The notes: generated from the sequence alone by a model not told the origin. A DNA stretch of 64,000 nt from Polaribacter cellanae (GCF_017569185.1 NZ_CP071869.1:1054001-1118000), one strand, 5' to 3'. Positions 16,623-25,304 are shown, counted from the stretch's first letter. Made by a program: numbers and translations.

Positions 16623-17864
16623 TTAAGTTAATTCTTTTTGCAACATTTCTAAGGCTTTGCTTACAGTTCTGTTTATTACTTTTTCTCTTGGTTGCCCAAA
16701 ACTGAATTCTTCGACGATTTCTTTTTCATCAGAAATTAATGCTATGTAAACAACACCAACACTTTTATCGGTATTATCGGTTGTTGGCCCTGCATTTCCT
16801 GTAACAGAAATTACATAATCTGTTTTTAGTTTTTCTTTGGCTCCTTTTGCCATTTCTAAAGCAACTTCTTTACTTACAACTGTGTGTGTTTTTATGATTT
16901 CTTCGGAAACTCCTAATAAACTTATTTTTGTTTCTGCTGAATAGGTTACAAAACTTCCTTTATAATAGGCTGATGAACCTGCTACAGAAACCAAGGTAGA
17001 TGCAATTTTGCCTCCTGTTAAACTTTCTGCTGTTGCAATTGTTTTGTTTTTGGATTTTAACAAAACTCCTATTCTTTTTTCCAAAGAAGCATCATCATCT
17101 AAACCTGTAATTATTTCTGGAATGAGTTGGTAAACCTCATTTACTTTTGCATTTAGTTCTTTTTCTAAAATTTCTTTATTCACGCCAAAGGCGGATAATC
17201 GCAAACGAACTTTCCCAAATGAGGGCAAATATGCCAATTTTATATAAGTTGGTAAATTATTTTCGAAATCTTCTATTCTTTCTGCGATGGTGCTTTCTCC
17301 TTGTCCATACGTCATAATTGTTTTATGAAGTATAAATGGTAGTTTAAATTGTTTTTGAATTCTTGGCAACACTTCATTCGTAATTAACCCTTTCATTTCA
17401 TACGGAACACCTGGAAGTGATACAAAAACAGTCTTATTTTCGAAAAACCACATACCTGGAGCTGTACCAAAATTGTTTTTTAATAAGATTGCTTTGGAAG
17501 GCAATTGTGCTTGTGTTCGTTGAATTTCTTTAAATGGATGATTTATTTTTTTGAACAATCCTTTAATATGTGTTATAACTTCTGGATATTCTACAATTTT
17601 ATCGTCATTAAAAAATTTAGCTATTGTTTTCTTGGTAATATCATCTTTTGTGGGGCCTAAACCTCCTGTAATAATTACAATATCTGCTCTTTCTTGCGCT
17701 TCCTTAAAAGCATTTAAAATATGTTGCTCTTCATCTTGAATGGAAGTAATTTGATATACAGAAACACCTATTTTATTTAATTGTTGACCAATCCATTGTG
17801 AATTTGTATCTACAATTTGTCCGATTAAAATCTCGTCTCCAATCGTTATTATTTCTGCTTTCAT
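16623..17864 (-). CDS. cinA: CinA-family nicotinamide mononucleotide deamidase-related protein
   Basis: 413 residues with both domains of full-length CinA. The N-terminal molybdopterin-binding-like domain (MKAEIITIGDEILIGQIVDTNSQWIGQQL; GGLGPTKDD at about 86-94) is a COG1058-type pyrophosphatase. The C-terminal PncC domain starts near 255 with TIATAESLTGGKIASTLVSVAGSSAYYKGSFVTYS, which deamidates NMN in NAD salvage. The start abuts the stop of the small membrane gene at 17865 without a gap, implying co-transcription with it and with the FAH-family gene. Confidence 0.93.
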   Translation of the reverse strand: MKAEIITIGDEILIGQIVDTNSQWIGQQLNKIGVSVYQITSIQDEEQHILNAFKEAQERADIVIITGGLGPTKDDITKKTIAKFFNDDKIVEYPEVITHIKGLFKKINHPFKEIQRTQAQLPSKAILLKNNFGTAPGMWFFENKTVFVSLPGVPYEMKGLITNEVLPRIQKQFKLPFILHKTIMTYGQGESTIAERIEDFENNLPTYIKLAYLPSFGKVRLRLSAFGVNKEILEKELNAKVNEVYQLIPEIITGLDDDASLEKRIGVLLKSKNKTIATAESLTGGKIASTLVSVAGSSAYYKGSFVTYSAETKISLLGVSEEIIKTHTVVSKEVALEMAKGAKEKLKTDYVISVTGNAGPTTDNTDKSVGVVYIALISDEKEIVEEFSFGQPREKVINRTVSKALEMLQKELT

Positions 17865-18179
17865 TTACTTTCCTATTTTTTCTATCTCTTTTTTATCAAT
17901 TTTCTTTTTACGGCTCCAAAAAATACTTAAAAGCTGAAAACTTACTAATATAAATACAAACCCTATAACAAAGGATTTGAAGCTTATAAAAATCAATGAA
18001 GTTTCATTTATTTCTTCAACGTAAAAAAATCTAACATAAAGAGGGTATATTAGTAGACCTGAAAAATAAATAGCAACTCCTAGAAATCCAAATAACCATT
18101 TATTTTTATTATGATTTTCTGCAAGTCTGTAAAAATAAAAACCAACGTAAAATATAAAGATATAGCCTAAAATTTTCAT
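17865..18179 (-). CDS. Small three-TM membrane protein, unknown
   Basis: A 104-residue protein with three hydrophobic segments (about 2-15, 27-49 and 66-89) and a Lys-rich tail (RKKKIDKKEIEKIGK). The family is not recognised. It is packed between the FAH-family gene (8 bases upstream) and cinA (no gap), so it is part of that operon. Confidence 0.75.
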   Translation of the reverse strand: MKILGYIFIFYVGFYFYRLAENHNKNKWLFGFLGVAIYFSGLLIYPLYVRFFYVEEINETSLIFISFKSFVIGFVFILVSFQLLSIFWSRKKKIDKKEIEKIGK

Positions 18180-18187
18180 ACAAATTT

Positions 18188-18796
18188 TTACTTGACTGTA
18201 ATGCGAAATGCTTCCTCACCTGCCAAAATTCCTTTTAAAACATCATTTTCATTTACTTTACCAACTCCTGCTGGTGTTCCTGTAAAAATAATATCTCCTT
18301 TTTTTAAAGTAAAATATTGCGAAACATAAGCAATTAACTCATTTGTTTTCCATAGCATTTCCTTTGTGTTTCCATCTTGTACAAGTTCATTATTCTTATA
18401 TAATTGAAATTTCAAGTTTTCTAAATCGAAATTTTCTTTCGGATAAAACTCCCCCACAATTGCACTTCCGTCAAAGGCTTTTGCTTTTTCCCAAGGCAGG
18501 CCTTTTTCTTTGCATTGTTGTTGTATATCTCTTGCTGTAAAATCGATTCCTAAACCAATTTCGTCATAATATTTATGCGCAAACTTGGCATCTATATGTT
18601 TGCCTACTTTATTAATTTTTACCAAAACCTCTACTTCATAATGGACATCATTTGAAAAAGGTGGAATAAAAAACGGATTTTTCCTCGGTAAAATAGCAGA
18701 ATCTGGCTTTAAAAACACAACAGGATGTGCTGGTTTTTCATTTGCCAATTCTTCGATATGCTTTGCGTAATTGCGCCCAATACAAATTATTTTCAT
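18188..18796 (-). CDS. Fumarylacetoacetase-family hydrolase
   Basis: A 202-residue enzyme close to the YcgM type of the FAH superfamily (acylpyruvase, or 2-oxo-acid hydratase/decarboxylase-like). It has the start MKIICIGRNYAKHIEEL, the catalytic/metal region PVVFLKPDSAIL, the metal-binding glutamates in DVHYEVEVLVKINK, and GIDFTARDIQQQCKEKGLPWEKAKAFDGSAIVG. The C-terminal part contains GDIIFTGTPAGVG. The start at 18796 was chosen because family members begin at MKII; 11 extra codons upstream lie inside a 22-base inverted repeat. The exact substrate cannot be told. Confidence 0.9.
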   Translation of the reverse strand: MKIICIGRNYAKHIEELANEKPAHPVVFLKPDSAILPRKNPFFIPPFSNDVHYEVEVLVKINKVGKHIDAKFAHKYYDEIGLGIDFTARDIQQQCKEKGLPWEKAKAFDGSAIVGEFYPKENFDLENLKFQLYKNNELVQDGNTKEMLWKTNELIAYVSQYFTLKKGDIIFTGTPAGVGKVNENDVLKGILAGEEAFRITVK

Positions 18797-18804
18797 AAAA
18801 ACAG

Positions 18805-19028
18805 CCCATCCTAACCTTCCCAAAGGCAAGGAACTACAAACTGGGTAATACTGTAGTATTCAAATTTATTATTAAAACAAATTTTATAACTCTTTTTTTC
18901 TTAAACAAATTTTTCCTCTTTTGGGAAAAACACTCTTATACTAATTTAATACTCTTTTATTGGAAATGATTTTTTTTTGCAGACTAATTTTCGCAATCGT
19001 TTCTTCCCTTTGGGAAGATTAAGATGGG
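18805..19028. repeat. MITE-like unit with 22-base terminal inverted repeats
   Basis: The left end (18805-18826, CCCATCCTAACCTTCCC then AAAGG) and the right end (19007-19028, CCTTTGGGAAG then ATTAAGATGGG) match as inverted repeats at about 20 of 22 positions. They enclose 180 bases of AT-rich, noncoding DNA. The unit fills exactly the gap between the FAH-family gene and menB. Confidence 0.55.
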
Positions 19029-19029
19029 A

Positions 19030-19869
19030 CTAAGGTATCCACTTTTTAAGAAAATTAGGTTTTCTTTTCTCCAAAAATGCATCCCTTCCTTCTTTTGCTT
19101 CATCTGTCATATAAGCCAAACGTGTTGCTTCTCCTGCAAAAACTTGTTGACCAACCATTCCATCATCCGTTAAATTCATTGCGAATTTTAGCATTTTTAT
19201 AGAGGTTGGTGATTTTTCTAAAATTTCTTGTGCCCATTCGTAAGCAGTACTTTCTAATTCAGCATGAGGAATTACAGCATTTACCATTCCCATTTCATAC
19301 GCTTCTTGAGCTGAATAATTTCTTCCTAAAAAGAAAATTTCTCTTGCCTTTTTTTGTCCCACCATTTTCGCCAAATAAGCAGAACCATAACCCCCATCAA
19401 AAGAAGTTACATCTGCATCTGTTTGTTTAAAAATAGCATGTTCTTTACTTGCTAAGGTCAAATCGCAAACTACATGTAAAGAATGGCCTCCACCTACTGC
19501 CCAACCTGGAACGACACAAATAACCGCTTTTGGCATAAATCTTATTAAACGTTGTACTTCTAAAATATTTAAACGATGGTATCCATCTTCTCCAACATAA
19601 CCTTGATGTCCTCTCGCTTTTTGATCTCCTCCAGAACAGAAAGAATATACTCCATCTTTTGTACTTGGTCCTTCAGCAGATAACAAAACCACACCAATAG
19701 TTACATCTTCTCCTGCATCATAGAAAGCATCATACAATTCTTTGGTTGTTTTTGGGCGAAAAGCGTTTCTAACATTGGGTCTGTTAAAGGCTATTCTAGC
19801 AACACCATTACACTTTTTATAGGTAATATCTTCATATTCTTTAGCTGTTTTCCAATCAGGTTGTATCAT
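19030..19869 (-). CDS. menB: 1,4-dihydroxy-2-naphthoyl-CoA synthase
   Basis: Crotonase-fold enzyme that closes the naphthoate ring in menaquinone synthesis. The 279-residue length is typical. The oxyanion-hole glycines are in YSFCSGGDQKARG (about 78-90) and WAVGGGHSLHVVCDLTLAS (about 123-141). The active-site DADVTSFDGGYGSAYLAK and GRNYSAQEAYEMGMVN are characteristic of MenB. The C-terminus KPNFLKKWIP is also typical. It is on the same strand as menD, about 2.4 kb downstream, with a plus-strand hydrolase gene between. Confidence 0.95.
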   Translation of the reverse strand: MIQPDWKTAKEYEDITYKKCNGVARIAFNRPNVRNAFRPKTTKELYDAFYDAGEDVTIGVVLLSAEGPSTKDGVYSFCSGGDQKARGHQGYVGEDGYHRLNILEVQRLIRFMPKAVICVVPGWAVGGGHSLHVVCDLTLASKEHAIFKQTDADVTSFDGGYGSAYLAKMVGQKKAREIFFLGRNYSAQEAYEMGMVNAVIPHAELESTAYEWAQEILEKSPTSIKMLKFAMNLTDDGMVGQQVFAGEATRLAYMTDEAKEGRDAFLEKRKPNFLKKWIP

Positions 19870-19935
19870 ATTTTTGTATTTTGGTCGTTCTAAAAGAGAA
19901 CAAAAATTTATTGCTTACAAAAATAAACATTCTAA

Positions 19936-21096
19936 ATGATGATTAAGAAATCGCTTTCATTAATATTTTTACTTTTTTCCATTTGTGTTTTTTCACAAAA
20001 AATTATCAAAAAAACAATTGTATCGGATTTTGTAGATTCGAAAAGAACCATAAGAATATACTTGCCTGAAGGTTATGACGAAACGAAGGAAAAAAATTAT
20101 CCTCTGGCCATTGTTTTAGATGCAGAATATTTATTTGATACTTATGTAGGAAACGCTGTTTTATTTGCTTCAAAAGATAAAGCTCCTAAACAAATTGTTG
20201 TGGGAATTGAAATGGAAAAAACTCGAAAGATTGATACTTACTTCAATTTAAACAGTGAAAAATTAACGACAAATAATGAAAAATTTTATCAATTTATAAA
20301 AAATGAGGTCATTTTTGATATTGAAAGTAATTATAAAACCTCTCCTTTTATTTCTATTATTGGAGAAGGAACTTCTGCTAATTTAATTACAAATTTCTTA
20401 AGGGAAAATAAGCCTTTTATAAATTCTTACATTTGTATTAATCCTACTTTTTCTGACTTTATTGAGAACCAACTGCAATCTTTTAGCTTAGAAAGATATC
20501 AAAATGAAGATAACACCTTCTATTTTTACACAAATAACTCCAACTCTTTTTCCGACGCTAAACAATTAAAAATAAGAGAAGTACAAAACGCTTTAACAGG
20601 TTTAGAAATTAAAAACTTTAATGTAATAAACGACAACATAAATACTGCCAGCAGTGTTTCTGCAATTTCTGAAGCAATTCCTAGAGCTTTAAATAAAACT
20701 TTCGAAATTTATTCTGCCATCTCCAAAGAGGAGTTTGACACAAAAGTAAAAGACCTCTCTCCTATTGATGCAATCGCCTATTTAGAAAACAAATACTTGG
20801 AAATCGAATACCTCTTTGGAAGTAACTTAGGTATTAGAGAAAGAGATATTTATGCTGTTGAAAAAATAGTTATTGAAAAAGAAAATGGAGATCAACTATT
20901 AAATTTTGGTAAAATGATTCTAAAATTATTTCCTACTTCACCTTTAGGAGATTATTATTTAGGTAGATATTACGAAAAAGGAAACGATATTAGAAAAGCT
21001 TTAAAATATTATAAAATTGGGTATGGAAAGATGGATCCTTCCGATCCTAATGCAGATGCTTTTTATGAAAACATCTTAAGAATTGGAGGTAGATAA
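19936..21096 (+). CDS. Exported alpha/beta-hydrolase-fold protein (esterase-like, nucleophile absent)
   Basis: 386 residues with a signal peptide ending VFSQ (about 21). The fold of the Fes/IroE-type putative esterase family is visible (TIRIYLPEGYDETKEKNYPLAIVLDAEYLF; YQFIKNEVIFDIESNY). However, the nucleophile elbow expected as G-x-S-x-G reads GEGTSAN (143-149), with Gly145 where the catalytic Ser should be. After about residue 330 there is a TPR-like helical end (GDYYLGRYYEKGNDIRKALKYYKIGY). It may bind rather than hydrolyse a substrate. ATG at 19936 or 19939. It is convergent with the outer-membrane gene, with no space between the two stops. Confidence 0.75.
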   Translation: MMIKKSLSLIFLLFSICVFSQKIIKKTIVSDFVDSKRTIRIYLPEGYDETKEKNYPLAIVLDAEYLFDTYVGNAVLFASKDKAPKQIVVGIEMEKTRKIDTYFNLNSEKLTTNNEKFYQFIKNEVIFDIESNYKTSPFISIIGEGTSANLITNFLRENKPFINSYICINPTFSDFIENQLQSFSLERYQNEDNTFYFYTNNSNSFSDAKQLKIREVQNALTGLEIKNFNVINDNINTASSVSAISEAIPRALNKTFEIYSAISKEEFDTKVKDLSPIDAIAYLENKYLEIEYLFGSNLGIRERDIYAVEKIVIEKENGDQLLNFGKMILKLFPTSPLGDYYLGRYYEKGNDIRKALKYYKIGYGKMDPSDPNADAFYENILRIGGR

Positions 21097-21783
21097 TTAG
21101 CTTTTTTTCGAAGGAATTCTCCAGGTAAATCCTGTTCCTACAAACAAACTATTATTATATCCTATAAGTGTATCTATCTGAAAATTGTTATTTAGAAGAT
21201 AATAGACACCAGAATCGAAATTCAACTGAAAACTATTTAAAAAGTTTCCAAAAGGTTCTAGAAAAACCCCCATTTTCGAATTTATTACATAAGATAAGTT
21301 AAATACATAAATTCCGTTATTAAAGCTAAAATCATTATCGAAATTAATCCCTAAATTAATGGTATAAGAAAGTTTATCGGATAAAGAACTTCCTAAAATA
21401 TAGGTTAATTGAGAATTTTGAATTGTCGTTCCAAAATCGTGAGAAAACTGTAAAGTGGAAGCGTATTTACTATTAACTTCAGACAGATTATACCTTGCTC
21501 CAATGGAAAAAGAAGCGATATCGTTAGCAAATTTATTTCCTGATAAAATAATACCTGAGTTTAACTCAAACTTTTCTGAAAGTCCATATCTAAAATAAGA
21601 ATTTGGAAAGAACTCGGAATTATTGTTAAAAAAATCGATTCCAGCTTGAATTTGAAAAACGTTTTTACCAACTGTATTTACAGACAAAGCTTGTCCTGGT
21701 CTATCTGAAGATAAAGTTTCTGTAAATTGAGCATTTACAACTGTTGCACTAAAAATTAATATATATAGTAAAAAATTTTTCAT
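21097..21783 (-). CDS. Outer-membrane beta-barrel protein, transporter-like
   Basis: 228 residues with a signal peptide (about 1-19, TVVNAQF) and many alternating beta strands ending in an aromatic (FTWRIPSKKS). The opening ETLSSDRPGQALSVNTVGKNVFQIQAGIDF resembles the family annotated as putative transporters of the phenol-degradation/MetA-pathway type, small outer-membrane barrels of unknown cargo. It lies 7 bases downstream of the S1-domain gene on the same strand, so it is probably in the menD transcript. Confidence 0.7.
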   Translation of the reverse strand: MKNFLLYILIFSATVVNAQFTETLSSDRPGQALSVNTVGKNVFQIQAGIDFFNNNSEFFPNSYFRYGLSEKFELNSGIILSGNKFANDIASFSIGARYNLSEVNSKYASTLQFSHDFGTTIQNSQLTYILGSSLSDKLSYTINLGINFDNDFSFNNGIYVFNLSYVINSKMGVFLEPFGNFLNSFQLNFDSGVYYLLNNNFQIDTLIGYNNSLFVGTGFTWRIPSKKS

Positions 21784-21790
21784 CTCTTTG

Positions 21791-22273
21791 CTATTTTACC
21801 AATTCAATTCTATCTTCTTTTATTACGATTAGTTTTTGCTTGTATAAATTACCAACCGCTTTTTTAAAGGCTTTTTTACTCATTTTCATATGAAAACGAA
21901 TAGCATCTGGCGAACTTTTATCTGTTAACATTAAAAAACCTTCTCTGCTGTCTTTTAGTTTTGTTATGACTTTATCAACATCTGAATCTATGACATTTCT
22001 AAAACCTTGTGGACGTAAAGAAACATCTATTTTACCATCTTCTCTAATATTTTTTATATAGCCAGTAACTTCCATATTTTCTTCCAATTCTTGGAAAACC
22101 TCACTTCTAAAAAGCAAACCATCAAATTCATCGTTAATTAAAACAGTATAACCTAAACCTGTTTCTGTTTCAATAACTAAATTTACCTTATCTCCCTCTT
22201 TAAAATTATAATCATGTTCTTGAAAATCATTTTCATTTTCGTGTGAATTATTTTCTTCTTCGTGTAAACTCAT
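21791..22273 (-). CDS. S1-domain RNA-binding protein, CvfB/YitL-like C-terminal half
   Basis: 160 residues. An acidic, His/Asn-rich leader (1-25) is followed by an S1-like domain (GDKVNLVIETETGLGYTVLINDEFDGLLFRSEVFQ, then GYIKNIREDGKIDVSLR) and a C-terminal winged helix (MSKKAFKKAVGNLYKQKLIVIKEDRIELV). CvfB proteins have three S1 domains plus the winged helix, so this is a shortened form. Its ATG overlaps the menD stop by one base, implying translational coupling. Confidence 0.8.
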   Translation of the reverse strand: MSLHEEENNSHENENDFQEHDYNFKEGDKVNLVIETETGLGYTVLINDEFDGLLFRSEVFQELEENMEVTGYIKNIREDGKIDVSLRPQGFRNVIDSDVDKVITKLKDSREGFLMLTDKSSPDAIRFHMKMSKKAFKKAVGNLYKQKLIVIKEDRIELVK

Positions 22274-23931
22274 TATTTTATATATTTAAAGTATTCTTTT
22301 AAAACTAAATCATTTTCTTTACTTGGCGTACAAATTTCTAATATTTTTGGTTTTTCTGATGTTTCAAAAAAACCTTGTAATCTTTTTTCTGTACTTTCTT
22401 TTGAATGCGCTTTTACATAATCGAAATTATACATTTTAGCCAAATATTCCGCTGTTAAATTATGCGGAGTTTCAAAATATAGATGCGCATTTGTAGTTCT
22501 TGGGCCGGGAATTATTTTAAAAATTCCACCACCAGAGTTGTTAATTAAAATAATTCTAAAATTCTTTGGAATATAATTATTCCAAAGTGCATTAGAATCG
22601 TAGAAAAAACTTAAATCTCCAGTTATAAAAATAGTTTGTTTTTCACTTGCAAAAGCAGCTCCAATAGCTGTAGACGTACTTCCATCTATTCCACTTGTAC
22701 CTCTGTTACAAAAAACTGTTAGCGACTTTTTTATCGTAAAAAGTTGTGCATATCTTATAATAGAACTATTGCTTATTTGAAGTTGACAATTCTCTGGAAT
22801 GCTATTTAAAATTTGCTCGAAAACAGAAAAATCGGAATATTTTATATCTTTAAAATAAGCTGCATGTTTTTTTCTTCTCTCGTCTCTAATTGCTAACCAT
22901 TTAGGTTGATAATTACTTTTTGGAGATGTAATAAATGTATTAAAATGAGAAAAGAAATCTACTGGTTTTGTTTGAATAAATTCCGACAAACAGAAAAAAG
23001 TATTGGTTGCTTTTCTCTCATCGATATTCCAATGATGTTTTGGTGCATAATCTCTTAAAAATCGTTTGACTCTTTTCGAAACAATCATTCCACCAAAAGT
23101 AATTAATATATCTGGCTGTAATTCTTTAAACTCAGCATCTTCCATAGAAAAAATTAGTTGGTCTATAGAATTTACAGCTTTGTTATGATGCAAATTCGAA
23201 GTTGTTTCTGTAAAAATTAAAACAGAATCATCTCCTGCATACAAATCCATTAAGTTATGAAGTTCTTTATCTGGATAATTTACACCAACAACAATCATTT
23301 TCTTTTCTGAGGTGTTCCAAATTTTTGCTAATTTTTTATAATTAATATGAGAATTATCTAAAGTACTCATACTAATATGTGGAAAATGAAATTCTTTTAA
23401 TTCCGAAACGATTTCATACAAAGGTTCATCAAAAGGGACATTTACATGCACAGGACCTTGTTGCGAAACAGAAATCTGTAATGCTTCTCCAATTAATTGT
23501 GCATTTTTGGCTTTAAATTTTGGATTTTCAATCAAATTTGCAGAAAACAAAATATGATTCGCAAACACATTTTCTTGACGAATCGTTTGTCCATCGCCAA
23601 TATCTATTAAATGTTTTGGCCGGTCTGCAGAAATTATCACTAACGGAATATTACTGTAAAAAGCTTCTGCAATTGCAGGATAATAATTTAACAAAGCAGA
23701 GCCAGAAGTGCATAAAACTGCAACTGGTTTTCTTGTTTGTTGTGCAATTCCTAAAGCAAAAAAAGCGGCACAGCGTTCGTCTACAACACTTAATGTTTCT
23801 ATTTTGGGATGATTCGAAAAACCAACCGTTAAAGGAGCATTTCGTGAACCTGGAGAAATTACAACAGTACCAACATTAAATTGTTTGCATGCAGCAATTA
23901 CCAATTGAGCTAAAGGTTTCTTTGGATACAT
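22273..23931 (-). CDS. menD: 2-succinyl-5-enolpyruvyl-6-hydroxy-3-cyclohexene-1-carboxylate synthase
   Basis: ThDP-dependent enzyme that condenses 2-oxoglutarate with isochorismate in menaquinone synthesis. The 552-residue length is normal. It has the N-terminal PYR domain (VVISPGSRNAPLTVGF; VVDERCAAFFALGIAQQTRKPVAVLCTSGSALLNYYPAIAEAFYSNIPLVIISADRP) and the C-terminal ThDP domain (NRGTSGIDGSTSTAIGAAFA; ITGDLSFFYDSNALW and NNSGGGIF). With menB nearby this is the window's quinone locus. The other men genes are outside. Confidence 0.95.
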   Translation of the reverse strand: MYPKKPLAQLVIAACKQFNVGTVVISPGSRNAPLTVGFSNHPKIETLSVVDERCAAFFALGIAQQTRKPVAVLCTSGSALLNYYPAIAEAFYSNIPLVIISADRPKHLIDIGDGQTIRQENVFANHILFSANLIENPKFKAKNAQLIGEALQISVSQQGPVHVNVPFDEPLYEIVSELKEFHFPHISMSTLDNSHINYKKLAKIWNTSEKKMIVVGVNYPDKELHNLMDLYAGDDSVLIFTETTSNLHHNKAVNSIDQLIFSMEDAEFKELQPDILITFGGMIVSKRVKRFLRDYAPKHHWNIDERKATNTFFCLSEFIQTKPVDFFSHFNTFITSPKSNYQPKWLAIRDERRKKHAAYFKDIKYSDFSVFEQILNSIPENCQLQISNSSIIRYAQLFTIKKSLTVFCNRGTSGIDGSTSTAIGAAFASEKQTIFITGDLSFFYDSNALWNNYIPKNFRIILINNSGGGIFKIIPGPRTTNAHLYFETPHNLTAEYLAKMYNFDYVKAHSKESTEKRLQGFFETSEKPKILEICTPSKENDLVLKEYFKYIK

Positions 23932-24054
23932 TGTTTTAAATCTTTTTTAAGATTTAAAAGTTTTTAGTTGTTGGTTTTTAGCTTATTAGTGAGTACTAAA
24001 AACCAACAAATTAAGAACTGTTTATAATTTTGCTATTTACTTCTAAATAAGTTT

Positions 24055-24118
24055 AGCCCTGATTGAAACGACATCCTTTTTGCTTTTTTTTCAGCAAAAA
24101 GATATAGTGGAAAGCAGG
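24055..24118 (-). repeat. Dispersed GGGCGTT-type element, copy 4 (left end missing)
   Basis: On the minus strand it reads CCTGCTTTCCACTATATC, then an A/T-rich hairpin-like TTTTTGCTGAAAAAAAAGC, then AAAAGGATGTCGTTTCAATCAGGG. It matches the right part of the copy at 24885. It lies in the menD-fsa gap together with direct copies of TACTAAAAACCAAC at 23995 and 24157. Confidence 0.65.
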
Positions 24119-24193
24119 AAATAGCTTCTAATAATTAAATTAAAAGTTATGAGTAAGTACTAAAAACCAACTACTAATAACTAAAAACTAATT

Positions 24194-24847
24194 TTAATTT
24201 CCTTTCTTATAGTCTGCCAAAAATTTTGCCAAACCAATATCTGTTAGAGGGTGTTTTAACAAACCTTCAATAGCGCTTAAAGGGCCAGTCATAACATCTG
24301 CACCTAATTTTGCGCAATCTATAATATGCATTGTATGACGCACAGAAGCTGCTAAAATTTCAGTTTCGAAACCATAATTATTGTAAATTAAACGAATTTC
24401 TGAAATTAGGTTTAAACCATCTGTAGAAATATCGTCTAAACGTCCAATAAATGGCGAAACATACGTTGCACCTGCTTTTGCTGCCAATAAAGCTTGCCCA
24501 GCAGAAAATACTAAAGTTACATTCGTTTTAATTCCTTTCGAAGAGAAATATTTACATGCTTTTACTCCGTCTTTTATCATCGGTAATTTTACCACAATTT
24601 GCGGATTTAAAGCAGCCAAAGCTTCTCCTTCTTTAACCATACCTTCGAAATCTGTAGAAATTACTTCTGCAGAAACATCTCCATCTACCAACTCGCAAAT
24701 TTCTTTATAATGGTTAATAATATTTCCTTCGCCAGTAATGCCTTCTTTCGCCATTAAAGACGGATTCGTAGTTACACCATCTAAAATACCTAAAGCTTGC
24801 GCCTCTTTAATTTGTTCTAAATTTGCTGTGTCAATAAAAAATTTCAT
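24194..24847 (-). CDS. fsa: Transaldolase / fructose-6-phosphate aldolase family
   Basis: 217 residues, the short transaldolase subfamily (about 215-220) rather than the 310-residue TalB type. It begins [16 protein letters not shown] and [13 protein letters not shown], with the Schiff-base Lys87 in [10 protein letters not shown]. It also has the [31 protein letters not shown] and [23 protein letters not shown] motifs. It acts in the cytoplasmic pentose phosphate pathway; members of this subfamily are either transaldolases or F6P aldolases, and I cannot choose from sequence alone. It is transcribed alone and surrounded by repeats. Confidence 0.92.
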   Translation of the reverse strand: MKFFIDTANLEQIKEAQALGILDGVTTNPSLMAKEGITGEGNIINHYKEICELVDGDVSAEVISTDFEGMVKEGEALAALNPQIVVKLPMIKDGVKACKYFSSKGIKTNVTLVFSAGQALLAAKAGATYVSPFIGRLDDISTDGLNLISEIRLIYNNYGFETEILAASVRHTMHIIDCAKLGADVMTGPLSAIEGLLKHPLTDIGLAKFLADYKKGN

Positions 24848-24884
24848 TCGTTTATTTTTAGTTGTATATATTTTTTAATTATTA

Positions 24885-25035
24885 GGGCGTTCCCTAAAAA
24901 GGTCGGGCTTTACGTTGTATCTTTTTTTTATGCAGAACTTGTTTCAGTATCTCAACTATTCAAACAAATTTCTTATGCAAAAGAAACTGTGAACTATTTT
25001 ATAAAAAAAAGGATGCCACTTCAATCCCTAACGCA
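24885..25035 (+). repeat. Dispersed GGGCGTT-type element, copy 5 (longest)
   Basis: Begins GGGCGTTCCCTAAAAAGGTCGGGCTTT and ends AAAAGGATGCCACTTCAATCC then CTAACGC. The 150-base length includes an interior stretch not seen in the shorter copies. It lies just upstream of the palindromic repeats and IS110 element, in the 454-base gap between fsa and the IS. The rest of that gap holds only the palindrome described next. Confidence 0.78.
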
Positions 25036-25153
25036 GGCCTATTTACCAACAACAAAGATAAGAACAAAAATGATTTTACTTTTAAAAAGGTAATTGATTT
25101 ATTAGTAGTTTATAAACAATATAGAAAATAGAAACTAATTTTTTGTAAATAAT

Positions 25154-25230
25154 TTGTCATTTCGAATGAAACGTAGTGAAATTGAGAAATCTTTACTTTG
25201 TTAAGATTTCTCCATAAAGTCGAAATGACA
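25154..25230. repeat. Nested palindrome of the GTCATTTCGA family
   Basis: Outer arms TTGTCATTTCGA (25154-25165) and TCGAAATGACA (25220-25230) enclose a second stem GAGAAATCTT (25184-25193) with AAGATTTCTC (25203-25212). A third half-copy, TTGTCATTTCGAA, follows at 25236. A looser relative with TGTCATCTTTAAAG and GCGTGACAA ends lies at 27668-27729. These are dispersed noncoding palindromes. Confidence 0.75.
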
Positions 25231-25282
25231 TTCGTTTGTCATTTCGAAAAAAACACTTCAGCAACAAATCTAACGCAACAAG

Positions 25283-25304
25283 ACCTCACAGGTTTTAAAA
25301 ACCT
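25283..25304. repeat. Left part of a palindrome split by the IS110 element
   Basis: ACCTCACAGGTTTT (25283-25296), one central A, then AAAACCT (25298-25304). The missing half of the right arm, GTGAGGT, is found at 26701-26707 directly after the IS. Rejoined, the two arms are exact 14-base complements, which fixes the insertion point. Confidence 0.85.

Noticed and set aside
23520-23879. 119-codon plus-strand ORF inside menD
   Set aside because: It is antisense to a well-supported menD frame with all motifs present.
25154-25304. Possible CRISPR or tandem array in the repeat-rich gap before the IS
   Set aside because: The repeats are unrelated palindromes of different families without regular spacing.
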